64,000 nucleotides of DNA, taken from the NCBI RefSeq assembly GCF_011059135.1, contig NZ_JAALGD010000003.1:1-64000 (forward strand). The letters are read 5' to 3'. This DNA is from Brevibacillus sp. SYP-B805 (GTDB lineage Bacteria > Bacillota > Bacilli > Brevibacillales > Brevibacillaceae). Each line of letters starts with the position of its first letter. Position 1 is the stretch's first letter. The notes beneath the pieces are model-generated. The model had not been told where the DNA came from, made no database searches, and saw only the letters and a program-made list of their open reading frames with translations. This document shows, one piece after another, positions 53,323-61,210 of the stretch. A program made the translations under genes and the position numbers.

Positions 53323-54156
53323 CTACAGCTCCTCGACGACGCGTTTCAACCGATTGACTCGGTGTACATAGCGGGATGTGATCCAATCGAGCAGCGTTTG
53401 TTTTTCCGCCGACTGAAAGCTGCGGATCAGCTGCTCGCACACCCCCATCAACTCCATTGCTTTTTCCTCAACCACGGACAGCACATGGGCGAGGGTGGAA
53501 CCGGGCACCTGCAGCAGCAGCCGGGTAAATCCAAGCGGCACCTGCTCCTGCCACTGGAGCTGCTCCCATGCCCCGATCATGCATTCAACCGCCGCCGTCT
53601 CCTGAAACAGCGCAATCCAAAAACGGCGGCTTTCCTCGGTGGAGGCATAGTGGCGGACCATCGCCGTATACAGGGCGGTATCGATGATCTGCCGAAGCGC
53701 CATGTAGCTTTCCGATGACAACTTGTCCTCTTTTTCACCAAAGTACAGCTTCATCTTCGCTTCGTTGATTTCCTGGATGGCTCCGGCCAGCACGCGAATC
53801 GCCGTGATTTCTCCCGCTTCCGCCAGCATGTGGTAATAATGGCTACTGAAGTAATCTCCGGCCAGGACGGTAAGCTGACGGTTCCGCTCTGCCGCGTGGG
53901 TATTCTCATACCGAACCCTTACGCTCTCATGTGTGTCCAGCCCCAACTGCACCAGGCCGGTCGTCACGCAAAGCGTTTTCGCCCGTTCCTTATCAAGCCC
54001 CTCGTCGCGCAGAAAAACATAGAGCATCGCGAGCCGGTTTTCGGCAAAGGGCGGCAGGTCAACATATTTTTCGACATAAGGAACCGACGTTCGTTTGTTC
54101 AGGAGTTCAAAAATCTCCCTGATTTCATCTATCCCACGGGATCTATCTTTGGTCAT
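53323..54156 (-). CDS. hepS: Heptaprenyl diphosphate synthase component I
   Basis: This 277-residue helical protein matches HepS/GerCA, the non-catalytic partner that determines chain length of HepT. The N-terminal stretch YVEKYVDLPPFAENRLAMLYVFL and the position at the head of the gene cluster are diagnostic; no DDxxD motifs are expected. It leads the operon hepS-menG-mqnP-ubiX-mqnA-hepT. The 141-base gap upstream (54157-54297) shows no strong promoter that I can name. Confidence 0.88.
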   Translation of the reverse strand: MTKDRSRGIDEIREIFELLNKRTSVPYVEKYVDLPPFAENRLAMLYVFLRDEGLDKERAKTLCVTTGLVQLGLDTHESVRVRYENTHAAERNRQLTVLAGDYFSSHYYHMLAEAGEITAIRVLAGAIQEINEAKMKLYFGEKEDKLSSESYMALRQIIDTALYTAMVRHYASTEESRRFWIALFQETAAVECMIGAWEQLQWQEQVPLGFTRLLLQVPGSTLAHVLSVVEEKAMELMGVCEQLIRSFQSAEKQTLLDWITSRYVHRVNRLKRVVEEL

Positions 54157-54297
54157 GCGTCATCCTCCAGGTGCAAAAACTTCGAGAGCGGGCATCGCGG
54201 CAGGCAGCGGAGGCGTCCAGGCAGGGCGTTGCCGCCGTGCTGTTCACGATTTCAACAGACGGACAAAGAATCTTCTCCAGTATAACATACTTCCTTC

Positions 54298-54810
54298 TTA
54301 TGGACTAACACTCTTGCGAAAATATGGTTCGATCCGTACCGAAAAGGTGTGTTCCACGAACGAGGCGATATCGGAGACCGAGTCCGGCGGTGTCAGCTCA
54401 CTTCGGGGACGATCTGCCCGTATGGAGACCAGGAGCCGGGCGGACCGCTCATCCTTCCCCTCCAGCATGCGAAAATAAAGGCGATCCACATTGGCCGTAT
54501 ACAGAAACGCATCGTAGGCAAGCGTGTAGAAGTCCCGGTAAATGCCCGAAAGGTCCGCGGACTGTCCTTGATCCACCACCAGATCCACATAAAGGGACGG
54601 GCTCTCCCATTTCACACGCTTAATATTATAATGTGTCTGGGCGAAAGTAAACAAATCGACAAGATTATGCTCTCCCAGCACGACCGGTTTGGTCGCCTGA
54701 AAAACAGGAATATGTTCCCCTCCGGTCTGCAGCCCAACGGTGGGGACGAGGCTCAACAACAAGGCAAGTAATGCCGAGCATGCAATCGCCGCCAGCAAGC
54801 TTCGGGGCAT
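54298..54810 (-). CDS. Membrane-anchored protein of unknown function
   Basis: This 170-residue protein has one hydrophobic segment at residues 5-26 and an extracytoplasmic domain of about 140 residues (GEHNLVDLFTFAQTHYNIK; VDRLYFRMLEGKDERSARLLVSIRADR). It has no recognised family. The ATG at 54810 follows GGAGGAGGG. It lies between hepS and mtrB, where Bacillus has no gene, and could be cotranscribed with hepS. Confidence 0.7.
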   Translation of the reverse strand: MPRSLLAAIACSALLALLLSLVPTVGLQTGGEHIPVFQATKPVVLGEHNLVDLFTFAQTHYNIKRVKWESPSLYVDLVVDQGQSADLSGIYRDFYTLAYDAFLYTANVDRLYFRMLEGKDERSARLLVSIRADRPRSELTPPDSVSDIASFVEHTFSVRIEPYFRKSVSP

Positions 54811-54932
54811 CGGTAATCCCTCCTCCCCACCATTGTACAAACGATAGCGCCGATACATGTCTGCTATTTCCAGCAACAGGGGGATTGACTGTCACCGCTC
54901 CCCCATTCCCGCGATCGCGCCGCTGGACACAG

Positions 54933-54960
54933 AAAAAAGCAGGACGCTGCCTGCTTTTTG
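54933..54960. terminator. Terminator after mtrB
   Basis: AAAAGCAGG (54935-54943) pairs with CCTGCTTTT (54950-54958); the minus-strand end is TTTTTTC. It lies eight bases after the mtrB stop and may work in both directions. Confidence 0.85.
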
Positions 54961-54968
54961 CTTTGGAC

Positions 54969-55205
54969 TTATTCCGAGGTGTCCACTACCCCGTGGCGGG
55001 TCAGGATCACGGCTTTGCCGCGGACTTTGATGGCGGACGTATGCTCGGTAAACTGGGCGAGCATCACTTCCCCCTTGTCCAGCTTTTCGGTGTGATGAAA
55101 CCGCGTGTCCGTTCCGCGCGTCAAGCCGATGACATGGACGCCGTTCTCCTTCGCTTTGATCACAAAAAAATCTTGATGCTGGTACAGGTTCACGTTATCA
55201 GACAA
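54969..55205 (-). CDS. mtrB: Tryptophan RNA-binding attenuation protein (TRAP)
   Basis: This 78-residue protein matches TRAP across the core [20 protein letters not shown] and [14 protein letters not shown]. The three residues that contact RNA bases in B. subtilis TRAP (K37, K56, R58) correspond to K41, K60 and R62 here, and the tryptophan-pocket threonines are kept. Eleven subunits form a ring that binds (G/U)AG repeats when tryptophan is plentiful, and the trp leader at 44608-44660 is the likely target. In Bacillus the gene follows folE directly; here a lytic transglycosylase and tRNA-Pro intervene. Confidence 0.96.
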   Translation of the reverse strand: MSDNVNLYQHQDFFVIKAKENGVHVIGLTRGTDTRFHHTEKLDKGEVMLAQFTEHTSAIKVRGKAVILTRHGVVDTSE

Positions 55206-55221
55206 ACTGCATCCTCCTCAC

Positions 55222-55917
55222 CTAACCGTACAGACGGCTGGTAATCTTGTCCACATAGCGCTGCGTTTCCTCCGGCAGCTGCTGCGCTTTGGCTTCAAAC
55301 TCTTCGTCGGTATCGATACCCAGGCGGTCGACACGGCCCGGGCCTGCATTGTAGGCCGCCAGCGCCACTTTCACATTGCCGTCGTATTTCTGGAGCAGCT
55401 TCCTGAGGAACAGGGTACCGCCCCTGATATTTTCGTCCGGATTAAACGGATTCTGGACATGCAGGCTTCGCGCCGTGCTGTCCATCAACTGCATCAAGCC
55501 TTTTGCGCCAGCCCGGGAGACGGCGTTGGGATTGAAGTTGGATTCAGCCCGCACCACTTCCCTGACCAGCTTGGGATCAACCCCGTACGCGGTGGCGATG
55601 CGATTGATTTTGGCCATGATCGCGTCGCGGCTGATCGTCCCTCCCGGGGTGCTGCCGGATGCTGCCGGCTCCTGCAACTCCTCCTCATCGCCGGAAAGGC
55701 CCGAGTAGACATAGGTGGGCGATCCGTCGAGGTCGGCCAATATCTCTTCAGCGGAGATCACCCGCTGGTTTTTGGACATCTCTTGTGCCAACAGATCCTG
55801 AAACAGGTCAGCCTGGGGAAGCGCTGCCAGGCCGTTCTGCTCGTCCGGGAGCGAAGGGTACGGCTGCATGCGCTGCAGCGCGCCGATCAACGCGTGGTAC
55901 TGGGGAGAAATGCTCAT
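55222..55917 (-). CDS. Lytic transglycosylase (SLT domain)
   Basis: This protein of about 231 residues has a low-complexity N-terminal part and a C-terminal transglycosylase domain (about 115-225). The catalytic glutamate is in REVVRAESNFNPNAVS, followed by GAKGLMQLM and the ALAAYNAGPGRV motif. It cleaves peptidoglycan glycan strands. No signal peptide is visible, as in some related Bacillus enzymes. The ATG at 55917 is chosen; a GTG three codons upstream lies close to the same AAAGGAG site. It precedes mtrB by 16 bases. Confidence 0.87.
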   Translation of the reverse strand: MSISPQYHALIGALQRMQPYPSLPDEQNGLAALPQADLFQDLLAQEMSKNQRVISAEEILADLDGSPTYVYSGLSGDEEELQEPAASGSTPGGTISRDAIMAKINRIATAYGVDPKLVREVVRAESNFNPNAVSRAGAKGLMQLMDSTARSLHVQNPFNPDENIRGGTLFLRKLLQKYDGNVKVALAAYNAGPGRVDRLGIDTDEEFEAKAQQLPEETQRYVDKITSRLYG

Positions 55918-56047
55918 GAAATCCACTCTCTCCTTTGCGGTCTTACCCCCATTATAGTAGACAAGCCCGCGCTAGCCAAGCCGATTCTTGTAAGAAAACC
56001 CCGCCGACACCAGCAAGGGCCCCCAGCCTTTCTATCTTCGCTTTATC

Positions 56048-56077
56048 AAAAAAAGCCCTCCCGCATCGGAGAGGACT
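56048..56077 (-). terminator. Terminator downstream of tRNA-Pro
   Basis: On the minus strand AGTCCTCTC pairs with GGGAGGGCT (nine pairs with three G-U), followed by TTTTTTTGA. It ends the tRNA transcript 17 bases past its CCA. Confidence 0.8.
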
Positions 56078-56093
56078 TTCGGTTTTGGAAAGA

Positions 56094-56170
56094 TGGTCGG
56101 AATGCAGGGATTTGAACCCTGGACCTCACCCACCCCAAGGGTGCGCGCTACCGGGCTGCGCCACATCCCG
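56094..56170 (-). tRNA. tRNA-Pro (anticodon GGG)
   Basis: The acceptor stem CGGGATG pairs with CATTCCG. D and T arms are normal (GGTTCAAATCC) and the anticodon stem CACCC/GGGTG encloses loop TTGGGGT, giving anticodon GGG. The CCA end is encoded (56094-56096). It is a single tRNA between the transglycosylase gene and folE. Confidence 0.96.
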
Positions 56171-56261
56171 ACTGCACTCTTGTAATATACAATATAAATC
56201 AAACGAATGTCAAGGGTAACTTTCAATTTTTTTGCCGCCGCTATAAAAAAATGTTTTTGTC

Positions 56262-56304
56262 AAAAAAGAACAACCCAGCCGTTGATGTTTGCCGCGGGTT
56301 GTTC
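56262..56304 (-). terminator. Terminator of folE
   Basis: GAACAACCC (56268-56276) pairs with GGGTTGTTC (56296-56304), followed on the minus strand by TTTTTTG. Confidence 0.88.
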
Positions 56305-56312
56305 GCCTGTTG

Positions 56313-56876
56313 CTACGACTTGATGAGACTGAATACTTCGGCGCGGGCCGCGCTGTCATTGACAAAAATGCCCCTGACGGCGGACGTAACGGTTTTGGAA
56401 CCCGGTTTTTTCACTCCGCGCATTGTCATGCACATATGCTCCGCTTCCACGACGACCACCACGCCGTGCGGATCCAGCTTTTTCATGATGGCATCGGCGA
56501 CCGTCGAGGTGATGCGCTCCTGCAGCTGCGGGCGGCGCGCCACGGTTTCAACGGCCCGGGCCAGCTTGCTTAAACCGACAACGCGCCCGCCTCTGGGAAT
56601 ATAAGCGACGTGCGCCTTGCCAAAAAAGGGAACCAGATGGTGTTCGCACATGGAGTAGAAGGGAATATCTTTCACGAGCACCATCTCTTCATGCTCTTCG
56701 CTGAAGACCGTCTCAAAGTATTCCTCTTCGTTGACTCCCATGCCTTCAAACGCTTCTTCATACATCTTGGCTACACGTTTCGGTGTATCCAACAAGCCTT
56801 CGCGATCCGGGTCTTCCCCTACAGCCTCCAGAATCATGCGTACGGCCTGCTTGATTTTTTCGTGGTCGACTCTCAT
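56313..56876 (-). CDS. folE: GTP cyclohydrolase I
   Basis: This 187-residue enzyme converts GTP to dihydroneopterin triphosphate for folate. The zinc ligands lie in [21 protein letters not shown] (Cys and His of CEHH) and in the C-terminal [11 protein letters not shown]. Length is typical. It is called mtrA in B. subtilis, where it is cotranscribed with mtrB; here it has its own terminator and the two are separated. AAGGAGG precedes the ATG. Confidence 0.97.
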   Translation of the reverse strand: MRVDHEKIKQAVRMILEAVGEDPDREGLLDTPKRVAKMYEEAFEGMGVNEEEYFETVFSEEHEEMVLVKDIPFYSMCEHHLVPFFGKAHVAYIPRGGRVVGLSKLARAVETVARRPQLQERITSTVADAIMKKLDPHGVVVVVEAEHMCMTMRGVKKPGSKTVTSAVRGIFVNDSAARAEVFSLIKS

Positions 56877-57017
56877 TTCTGTGTTTCCTCCTTAACGATC
56901 CGGGGAGAATCTGCGAGCTTCAATTCTCCCAAATGCCGGAGCCCGGTCTGTGTCTGCGAGATGTATCCATCGGGCGATAGATCACACCCATCTTACCACA
57001 ATGCTCGAAAAAAAAGC

Positions 57018-57049
57018 AAAAAATCCACATTTTGCAATGTGGATTTTTT
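57018..57049 (-). terminator. Terminator of hbs
   Basis: AAAAAATCCACATT (57018-57031) pairs perfectly with AATGTGGATTTTTT (57036-57049) around a 4-base loop. It is 19 bases downstream of the hbs stop. Confidence 0.93.
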
Positions 57050-57067
57050 ATGTAGTCTCGTAGTAGA

Positions 57068-57340
57068 TTACTTGATGGAGTCCTTCAGTTGCTTTCCAGG
57101 TTTGAAAGCTGGAACTTTGCTTGCTGAGATTTGGATCTCCTTACCGGTTTGTGGGTTGCGGCCTTTACGAGCGGCGCGCTCGCGAACTTCGAAGTTACCA
57201 AAACCGATCAGCTGTACTTTTTCGCCTTGTTTCAGAGCGCCGGCGATGGCGTCGAGAACGGCGTCAACTGCTTTCGCAGCATCTTTTTTCGTGAGTTCGG
57301 TAGCCTCTGCTACTTTTGCCACGAGTTCTGTTTTGTTCAT
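57068..57340 (-). CDS. hbs: DNA-binding protein HU
   Basis: This 90-residue histone-like protein bends and compacts [26 protein letters not shown] at the start and the GRNPQTG beta-arm tip (near 61-67) are diagnostic. The ATG at 57340 has GGAGGTG six bases away; an earlier codon at 57349 is less likely. It is monocistronic between folE and spoIVA, as in Bacillus. Confidence 0.98.
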   Translation of the reverse strand: MNKTELVAKVAEATELTKKDAAKAVDAVLDAIAGALKQGEKVQLIGFGNFEVRERAARKGRNPQTGKEIQISASKVPAFKPGKQLKDSIK

Positions 57341-57503
57341 ATCTTTCACCTCCCCTCAAAGGTATGGTGTCGTTATTACAACTCTTAACCGAAATGCTTG
57401 ATTTTATACGCTTTTGGCTGTTTTTACCGCTCTGACAAGCTTATAGTAATACACCACTTCTGTAAATTCAAGCCCCTTCCTGTCGAATTCTACCGAAAAT
57501 CAC

Positions 57504-57528
57504 AAAAAGACTCCCATCCCAGGGAGCC
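57504..57528 (-). terminator. Terminator of spoIVA
   Basis: On the minus strand GGCTCCC and GGGAGTC form a stem, followed by TTTTTGTG, about 30 bases after the spoIVA stop. Confidence 0.8.
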
Positions 57529-57556
57529 TTTGGTCTTATTTTGCCCTTGCATCGTT

Positions 57557-59038
57557 TTACAGGATGATCGCGATTAAGCCGCCCGATCCTTCGTTGATAA
57601 TCCGCCCCAACGTTTCCTGCAGCTTGTAGCGTGCGTTGTCCGGCATCATCGTGATTTTGGCCTGGATGCCTTCCCGCACGATCGAATGGAGGGAACGGCC
57701 GAAGATGTCGGAATTCCAGATGGAAAGGGGGTCCTTGTCGAAGTCCTGCATCAGGTAACGAACCAGCTCTTCGCTCTGCTTCTCCGTCCCGATGATGGGG
57801 GCAAACTCCGATTCCACATCGACGCGGATCATGTGGATCGACGGAGCGGTTGCCTTCAACCGGACGCCGAAGCGCGGGCCCTGGCGGATCATCTCGGGTT
57901 CGTCCAGCGTCATCTCATGCAGCGACGGCGCAGCGATGCCGTAGCCGGTCGTCCGTACCATATGCAGCGCTTCCGCCACCTGGTCGTATTCCCGTTTGGC
58001 GTGGGCAAATTCCTGCATGATTTTAAGCAGGTGGTCTTTGCCGGTGATCTCCACCCCGACAATCTCCATCAGGATCTGATCGTACAGTTCATCCGGGGCA
58101 TACAGGTCGATTTCGGCGATGCCCTGCCCCATATGCATGCCTGCCAGCGCCGCCCGTTCCACAAAGTCGTATTCCCCAAACATGCCTACCACGCGGTCCA
58201 CGTCGCGCAGACGGCGGATATCCTTGACCGTATCCCGGACGGCTTCTTCATAGTTTTGGCGCAGCCAGTGGCCGTTTTCCAGCACCATGACCCAGCTTGG
58301 CAGGTTTACGTTCACCTCGTGAACCGGGAATTCAAAGAGCACTTCCCGCAGCAGGAGGAGAATCTCGTTTTCGTTCATGTTGTCCGCAGATACGGCCAGC
58401 ACCGGAACGTCGTATTTCTCCTGCAGTTCCGCCCGCAGAAGCTGCACTTCTTCGGTGCGCGGCCTGACCGAGTTGACGACGATCACGAACGGTTTGCCTA
58501 CTTCTTTCAATTCGTTGATGACACGTTCTTCCGCTTCCACATAGGCGCTTCTCGGAATCTCCGCGATAGAGCCATCCGTGGTCACCACAATCCCGATGGT
58601 GGAGTGCTCCTGGATGACCTTGCGCGTTCCGACCTCCGCGGCTTCCTCGAATGGCACCGGTTCTTCATACCAGGGGGTGTTTACCATCCGCGGTCCATGG
58701 TCGTCTTCGAAGCCTTTCGCCCCATGCACTGTGTATCCGACGCAGTCAACGAGGCGGACATTGATGCTCAAGCCTTCTGCCACATTGATCTGCACCGCCT
58801 GGTTGGGAACGAACTTCGGCTCCGTCGTCATGATGGTCCGGCCGGAAGCGCTTTGCGGCAGCTCATCGGTCGCGCGGATCCGTTCCGCTTCGGACGCGAT
58901 GTTGGGGATCACGACCTGCTCCATAAAGCGTTTGATAAACGTGGATTTTCCCGTACGAACAGGCCCGACCACGCCGAGATAAATATCGCCGCCCGTTCGT
59001 TCCGCAATGTCTTTGAAGATGTCGATACGTTCCACCAT
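57557..59038 (-). CDS. spoIVA: Stage IV sporulation protein A, spore coat ATPase
   Basis: This 493-residue ATPase polymerises on the forespore surface and anchors the coat basement layer. The N-terminal GTPase-like P-loop GPVRTGKS (25-32), the NTPWYEEPVPFEEAAEVGTRKV region and the conserved C-terminal block ending INEGSGGLIAIIL match the family. Length is exactly typical. AGAAGGAGGT precedes the ATG, and a sigma-E-like promoter lies at 59067-59095. Its presence marks the organism as a true endospore former. Confidence 0.98.
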   Translation of the reverse strand: MVERIDIFKDIAERTGGDIYLGVVGPVRTGKSTFIKRFMEQVVIPNIASEAERIRATDELPQSASGRTIMTTEPKFVPNQAVQINVAEGLSINVRLVDCVGYTVHGAKGFEDDHGPRMVNTPWYEEPVPFEEAAEVGTRKVIQEHSTIGIVVTTDGSIAEIPRSAYVEAEERVINELKEVGKPFVIVVNSVRPRTEEVQLLRAELQEKYDVPVLAVSADNMNENEILLLLREVLFEFPVHEVNVNLPSWVMVLENGHWLRQNYEEAVRDTVKDIRRLRDVDRVVGMFGEYDFVERAALAGMHMGQGIAEIDLYAPDELYDQILMEIVGVEITGKDHLLKIMQEFAHAKREYDQVAEALHMVRTTGYGIAAPSLHEMTLDEPEMIRQGPRFGVRLKATAPSIHMIRVDVESEFAPIIGTEKQSEELVRYLMQDFDKDPLSIWNSDIFGRSLHSIVREGIQAKITMMPDNARYKLQETLGRIINEGSGGLIAIIL

Positions 59039-59066
59039 CGATGACCTCCTTCTATTTGTCTATTGA

Positions 59067-59095
59067 TACACTATGACTGTTTTTCCGATTTATCC
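59067..59095 (-). promoter_or_regulatory. Sigma-E-type promoter of spoIVA
   Basis: On the minus strand GGATAAA (59089-59095), a 13-base spacer and CATAGTGTA (59067-59075) resemble the mother-cell sigma-E pattern, about 30 bases upstream of the start codon. spoIVA is known to depend on sigma-E in B. subtilis. Confidence 0.5.
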
Positions 59096-59175
59096 CTCGG
59101 TTCCGTTCTTTACACGAGGGTCTCGTACTAGAGTCGTGGACAGTACATGTATATGTCGGGAGGCGGATCATAGAA

Positions 59176-59206
59176 CAAAAAAGAAAAGCGCCTCTGCAAG
59201 AGACGC
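59176..59206 (-). terminator. Displaced terminator of the yphF-type gene
   Basis: On the minus strand GCGTCTCT and AGAGGCGC form an 8-bp stem with a 3-base loop, followed by TTTTCTTTTTTG. It lies 280 bases past the gene it should serve; a near copy of its stem lies at 59461-59480, with a palindromic element between. Confidence 0.85.
59187..59206. repeat. Left copy of the 20-bp direct repeat flanking the palindromic element
   Basis: AGCGCCTCTGCAAGAGACGC here and AGCGCCTCTGAAAGAGTCGC at 59461-59480 agree at 18 of 20 positions and face the same way. They bracket the element at 59207-59460, like a target-site duplication. Confidence 0.75.
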
Positions 59207-59460
59207 CACAGATTGATGGCAAACTTCTGTTTGACGCATGGAGTAATGGGGCCAAGCGAGCTCCTTTGACGACCGACTCAGCGGAGAAACGAAGACGCGG
59301 GAGCAAAAGGGGCGTGAGTCTCACATCCCTGAGACGCCCAGATGTTGAGCCCCCGCCCGCGTCGCGTTTCGGAGCGGACAAAAGCCAACTTCATTGCTGG
59401 TCGTCAAGAGAGCGAGCAGGAACCATTATCCATGCGAAAAAAGACTTTGTCTGCAACTGA
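59207..59460. mobile_element. MITE-like imperfect palindrome of about 254 bp
   Basis: The two halves are imperfect inverted copies. Read on opposite strands, both carry, in order, CAG.TTG at the end, GCATGGA.TAATGG, TTGACGACC, GAAACG..GACGCGGG and GGGCGT..CTC near the middle (left arm 59207-59330, right arm 59335-59460). The right arm is 93% identical to 769-870. No plausible protein is encoded. Inverted structure, small size, a second copy in the window and a flanking duplication fit a miniature inverted-repeat transposable element; a structured RNA family is the alternative. Confidence 0.65.
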
Positions 59461-59480
59461 AGCGCCTCTGAAAGAGTCGC
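59461..59480. repeat. Right copy of the 20-bp direct repeat (terminator stem without its U-tract)
   Basis: This copy lies eight bases past the stop of the yphF-type gene, where a terminator would be expected. It forms a stem on the minus strand but is followed by CAGTTGC rather than a T-run. Confidence 0.75.
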
Positions 59481-59488
59481 TTGTCATC

Positions 59489-60238
59489 TTATTGGGGCAG
59501 CAGGCGGGGCTCGCCGTTTTCCAGGGCATACGGAAACGATTTGACAGGGACGAACATGGATTCGCGGGCCATCACATACCGCGGGTCCGTGTCTTTGGGC
59601 ACATTCGCGCTGGGATTGTTCCGCAGAATCGTGGCGATGTCGGCGGCATAGTCGATTCCCACTTCTCCCTGCGCGTTCATGATCAGCGGCAGCAATTGAT
59701 TGGTTACCATGCTGTCGATCTGCACCTCTTTGGTGCCGAGAGCCTGAAAGTCAATCAGATAATAGCCGTTGCCCAGGTCCTTTCCCAGCGGCAGTTTGCC
59801 AAAATTGTCCCGATACCGGTTGACGGCATGCTGCACATCCGCCACTTTGCTCACCATGCCGAGGTGAATCAGCTTCACGGTCGGCTTCCAGTCCACATCG
59901 ATCAGGACATATTTATAGAGGCCGCCCTTTTCGAAGGAGTTGGCGGGCGCATCCGGCAGGTACCGGGGCATCAACCGGGAGAAATCTATTTCATATTTTT
60001 CGAAAATGGGAGTATCCAGCGGCTTCGTCGCAATCGGCAGCACGCCGGTATCCTTCCTGTATTGCTCCACCGCTTTCTGCGTCGCCTCCAGATAAAACGT
60101 GCTGGGCACCTGGTTTTCCAGCCTGCGCTCATTCGGGTACAAACACCCCGTCAGGAGGGCGGCCAGCAGAACCAGGAGAAGCCCTGGCAGGGCATGGCGG
60201 CGTATCTCCCGTCCCGTACGCTTCTTGTCAGCTACCAT
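59489..60238 (-). CDS. yphF: YphF-like lipoprotein
   Basis: This 249-residue protein has a lipoprotein signal (LLLVLLAALLTGC, cysteine at about 32) and a soluble extracytoplasmic domain with a repeated QKAVEQYRKDTGVLPI / QHAVNRYRDNFGKLPL motif, suggesting internal duplication. Position between spoIVA and yphE and length match B. subtilis YphF, whose function is unknown. The ATG follows GGAGGATG. Its terminator has apparently been separated by the element at 59207-59460. Confidence 0.82.
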   Translation of the reverse strand: MVADKKRTGREIRRHALPGLLLVLLAALLTGCLYPNERRLENQVPSTFYLEATQKAVEQYRKDTGVLPIATKPLDTPIFEKYEIDFSRLMPRYLPDAPANSFEKGGLYKYVLIDVDWKPTVKLIHLGMVSKVADVQHAVNRYRDNFGKLPLGKDLGNGYYLIDFQALGTKEVQIDSMVTNQLLPLIMNAQGEVGIDYAADIATILRNNPSANVPKDTDPRYVMARESMFVPVKSFPYALENGEPRLLPQ

Positions 60239-60579
60239 AGATCATCCTCCTCGGCGCGCTGGCGCTCCAGCGCCGCCTGAACCACCGATTTCAGCTTGTT
60301 TTCAGGGATGCGCAGGGTGCAATCCTGGTCCGTAGTCTTCGCCTGACACGCCAGGCGCACCCCGCGGTTCAAATCGTCCTCACTCATGATCCGCTGCTCC
60401 AATGCAGTAGGCGGGCCCAGCCTGCCTTCCTCCACGATGACCTTGCACATCAGGCAGGAGGCATGGCCGCCGCAGCGCTGCGGGATCACGACGCGATTGG
60501 CCTTGGCTGCATGGATCACCGTCTGGCCGGCGCGCACCTTGATCGTTTTGCCGGCGGGCAGAAATCGAATCTTCGCCAT
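60232..60579 (-). CDS. 2Fe-2S ferredoxin, first of a tandem pair
   Basis: This 115-residue protein has a beta-grasp ferredoxin fold. Cysteines in RCGGHASCLMCK (C-x5-C-x2-C) and LACQAK would bind a 2Fe-2S cluster, and the extra residue in the first spacing is unusual. The ATG at 60579 is behind GGAGGGAG. It overlaps the lipoprotein gene by 7 bases, and follows a second ferredoxin gene 14 bases upstream. The redox partner is unknown. Confidence 0.88.
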   Translation of the reverse strand: MAKIRFLPAGKTIKVRAGQTVIHAAKANRVVIPQRCGGHASCLMCKVIVEEGRLGPPTALEQRIMSEDDLNRGVRLACQAKTTDQDCTLRIPENKLKSVVQAALERQRAEEDDLW

Positions 60580-60593
60580 GGTGCTCCCTCCGG

Positions 60594-60890
60594 TTAGTAT
60601 GGGGAATGGACGAGCGTGATGTTTCCGGGGGCAGTCACCTGGATCTGGCAGCCCAGACGATATCCTTCCGCCCGTTCTGCCTTGCGGAGGCGCAGCTTCT
60701 CCGCCTCGGTGACCTCGTTTAAACATTCCGCCCCTTCCACCACGCGGGTCCTGCACTGGGCACAGATGCCCCGTTCACAAGCGTATCCCCATGGAATGTT
60801 GTGCGTTTTGGCAAGCGTCACGATGGTGGTATCCCGTACCGCTTCTATTTGAAAGGTCCCTTTCCTTGAAGTAAGCGTCAACATCGCCAT
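60594..60890 (-). CDS. 2Fe-2S ferredoxin, second of a tandem pair
   Basis: This 98-residue plant-type ferredoxin has the standard C-x4-C-x2-C (YACERGICAQCRTRV) and a final cysteine in YRLGCQIQV. RBS AGGAGG precedes the ATG at 60890; an ATG two codons later is an alternative. It is not a close duplicate of its neighbour, since the two share the fold but little sequence. Both lie in the yphF-yphE gap, a place without ferredoxins in B. subtilis. Confidence 0.9.
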   Translation of the reverse strand: MAMLTLTSRKGTFQIEAVRDTTIVTLAKTHNIPWGYACERGICAQCRTRVVEGAECLNEVTEAEKLRLRKAERAEGYRLGCQIQVTAPGNITLVHSPY

Positions 60891-60898
60891 TGCTCCTC

Positions 60899-61087
60899 CT
60901 ATGCAAACAACACGACCACAATCATGCCGAATATGAACAGCAGCAGCAGGAATGCGACGGTTTTCAGCAGAAAACGGAGCAGCCCGTTTTGCAGCTTCCG
61001 CGCGTACAGTACCAGAAAGTTGCACACAAACATAAAAAAAATTGCTAACAACGAGATATTCATCTTCGTCATGGGATCGATCGTCAT
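60899..61087 (-). CDS. yphE: YphE-like small membrane protein (DUF2768)
   Basis: This 62-residue protein has two hydrophobic segments (about residues 9-28 and 38-60) joined by a basic loop LYARKLQNGLLRFLLK. It corresponds in size and place to YphE/DUF2768. The start at 61087 is chosen because upstream codons are not coding-like; the ribosome site GGAAAG is close to the ATG, and an ATG at 61072 is an alternative. The function is unknown. Confidence 0.75.
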   Translation of the reverse strand: MTIDPMTKMNISLLAIFFMFVCNFLVLYARKLQNGLLRFLLKTVAFLLLLFIFGMIVVVLFA

Positions 61088-61174
61088 CTTTCCAGAGCAC
61101 CCTTTACCTGATTTCTCTATATCTCCGTCATTATAGCATACTTTTCGGGATACGAACCTAGTTTCGGGCAGACG

Positions 61175-61183
61175 CATAGACTA
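61175..61183 (+). promoter_or_regulatory. Possible mother-cell (sigma-K/E) -10 element
   Basis: CATAGACTA matches the CATANNNTA -10 of mother-cell sigma factors, and an AC dinucleotide lies 17 bases upstream (61156-61157), as in sigma-K promoters. It is 28 bases before the ribosome site of the plus-strand gene at 61211. Confidence 0.35.
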
Positions 61184-61210
61184 TCGTGATGATTCGCCTA
61201 TGGAGGGAGA

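Noticed and set aside
59052-59381. Open frame across the palindromic element (109 codons, minus strand)
   Set aside because: The composition is that of the repeat, no ribosome site is present, and the same sequence at 769-896 is read in a different context. It is not treated as a gene.
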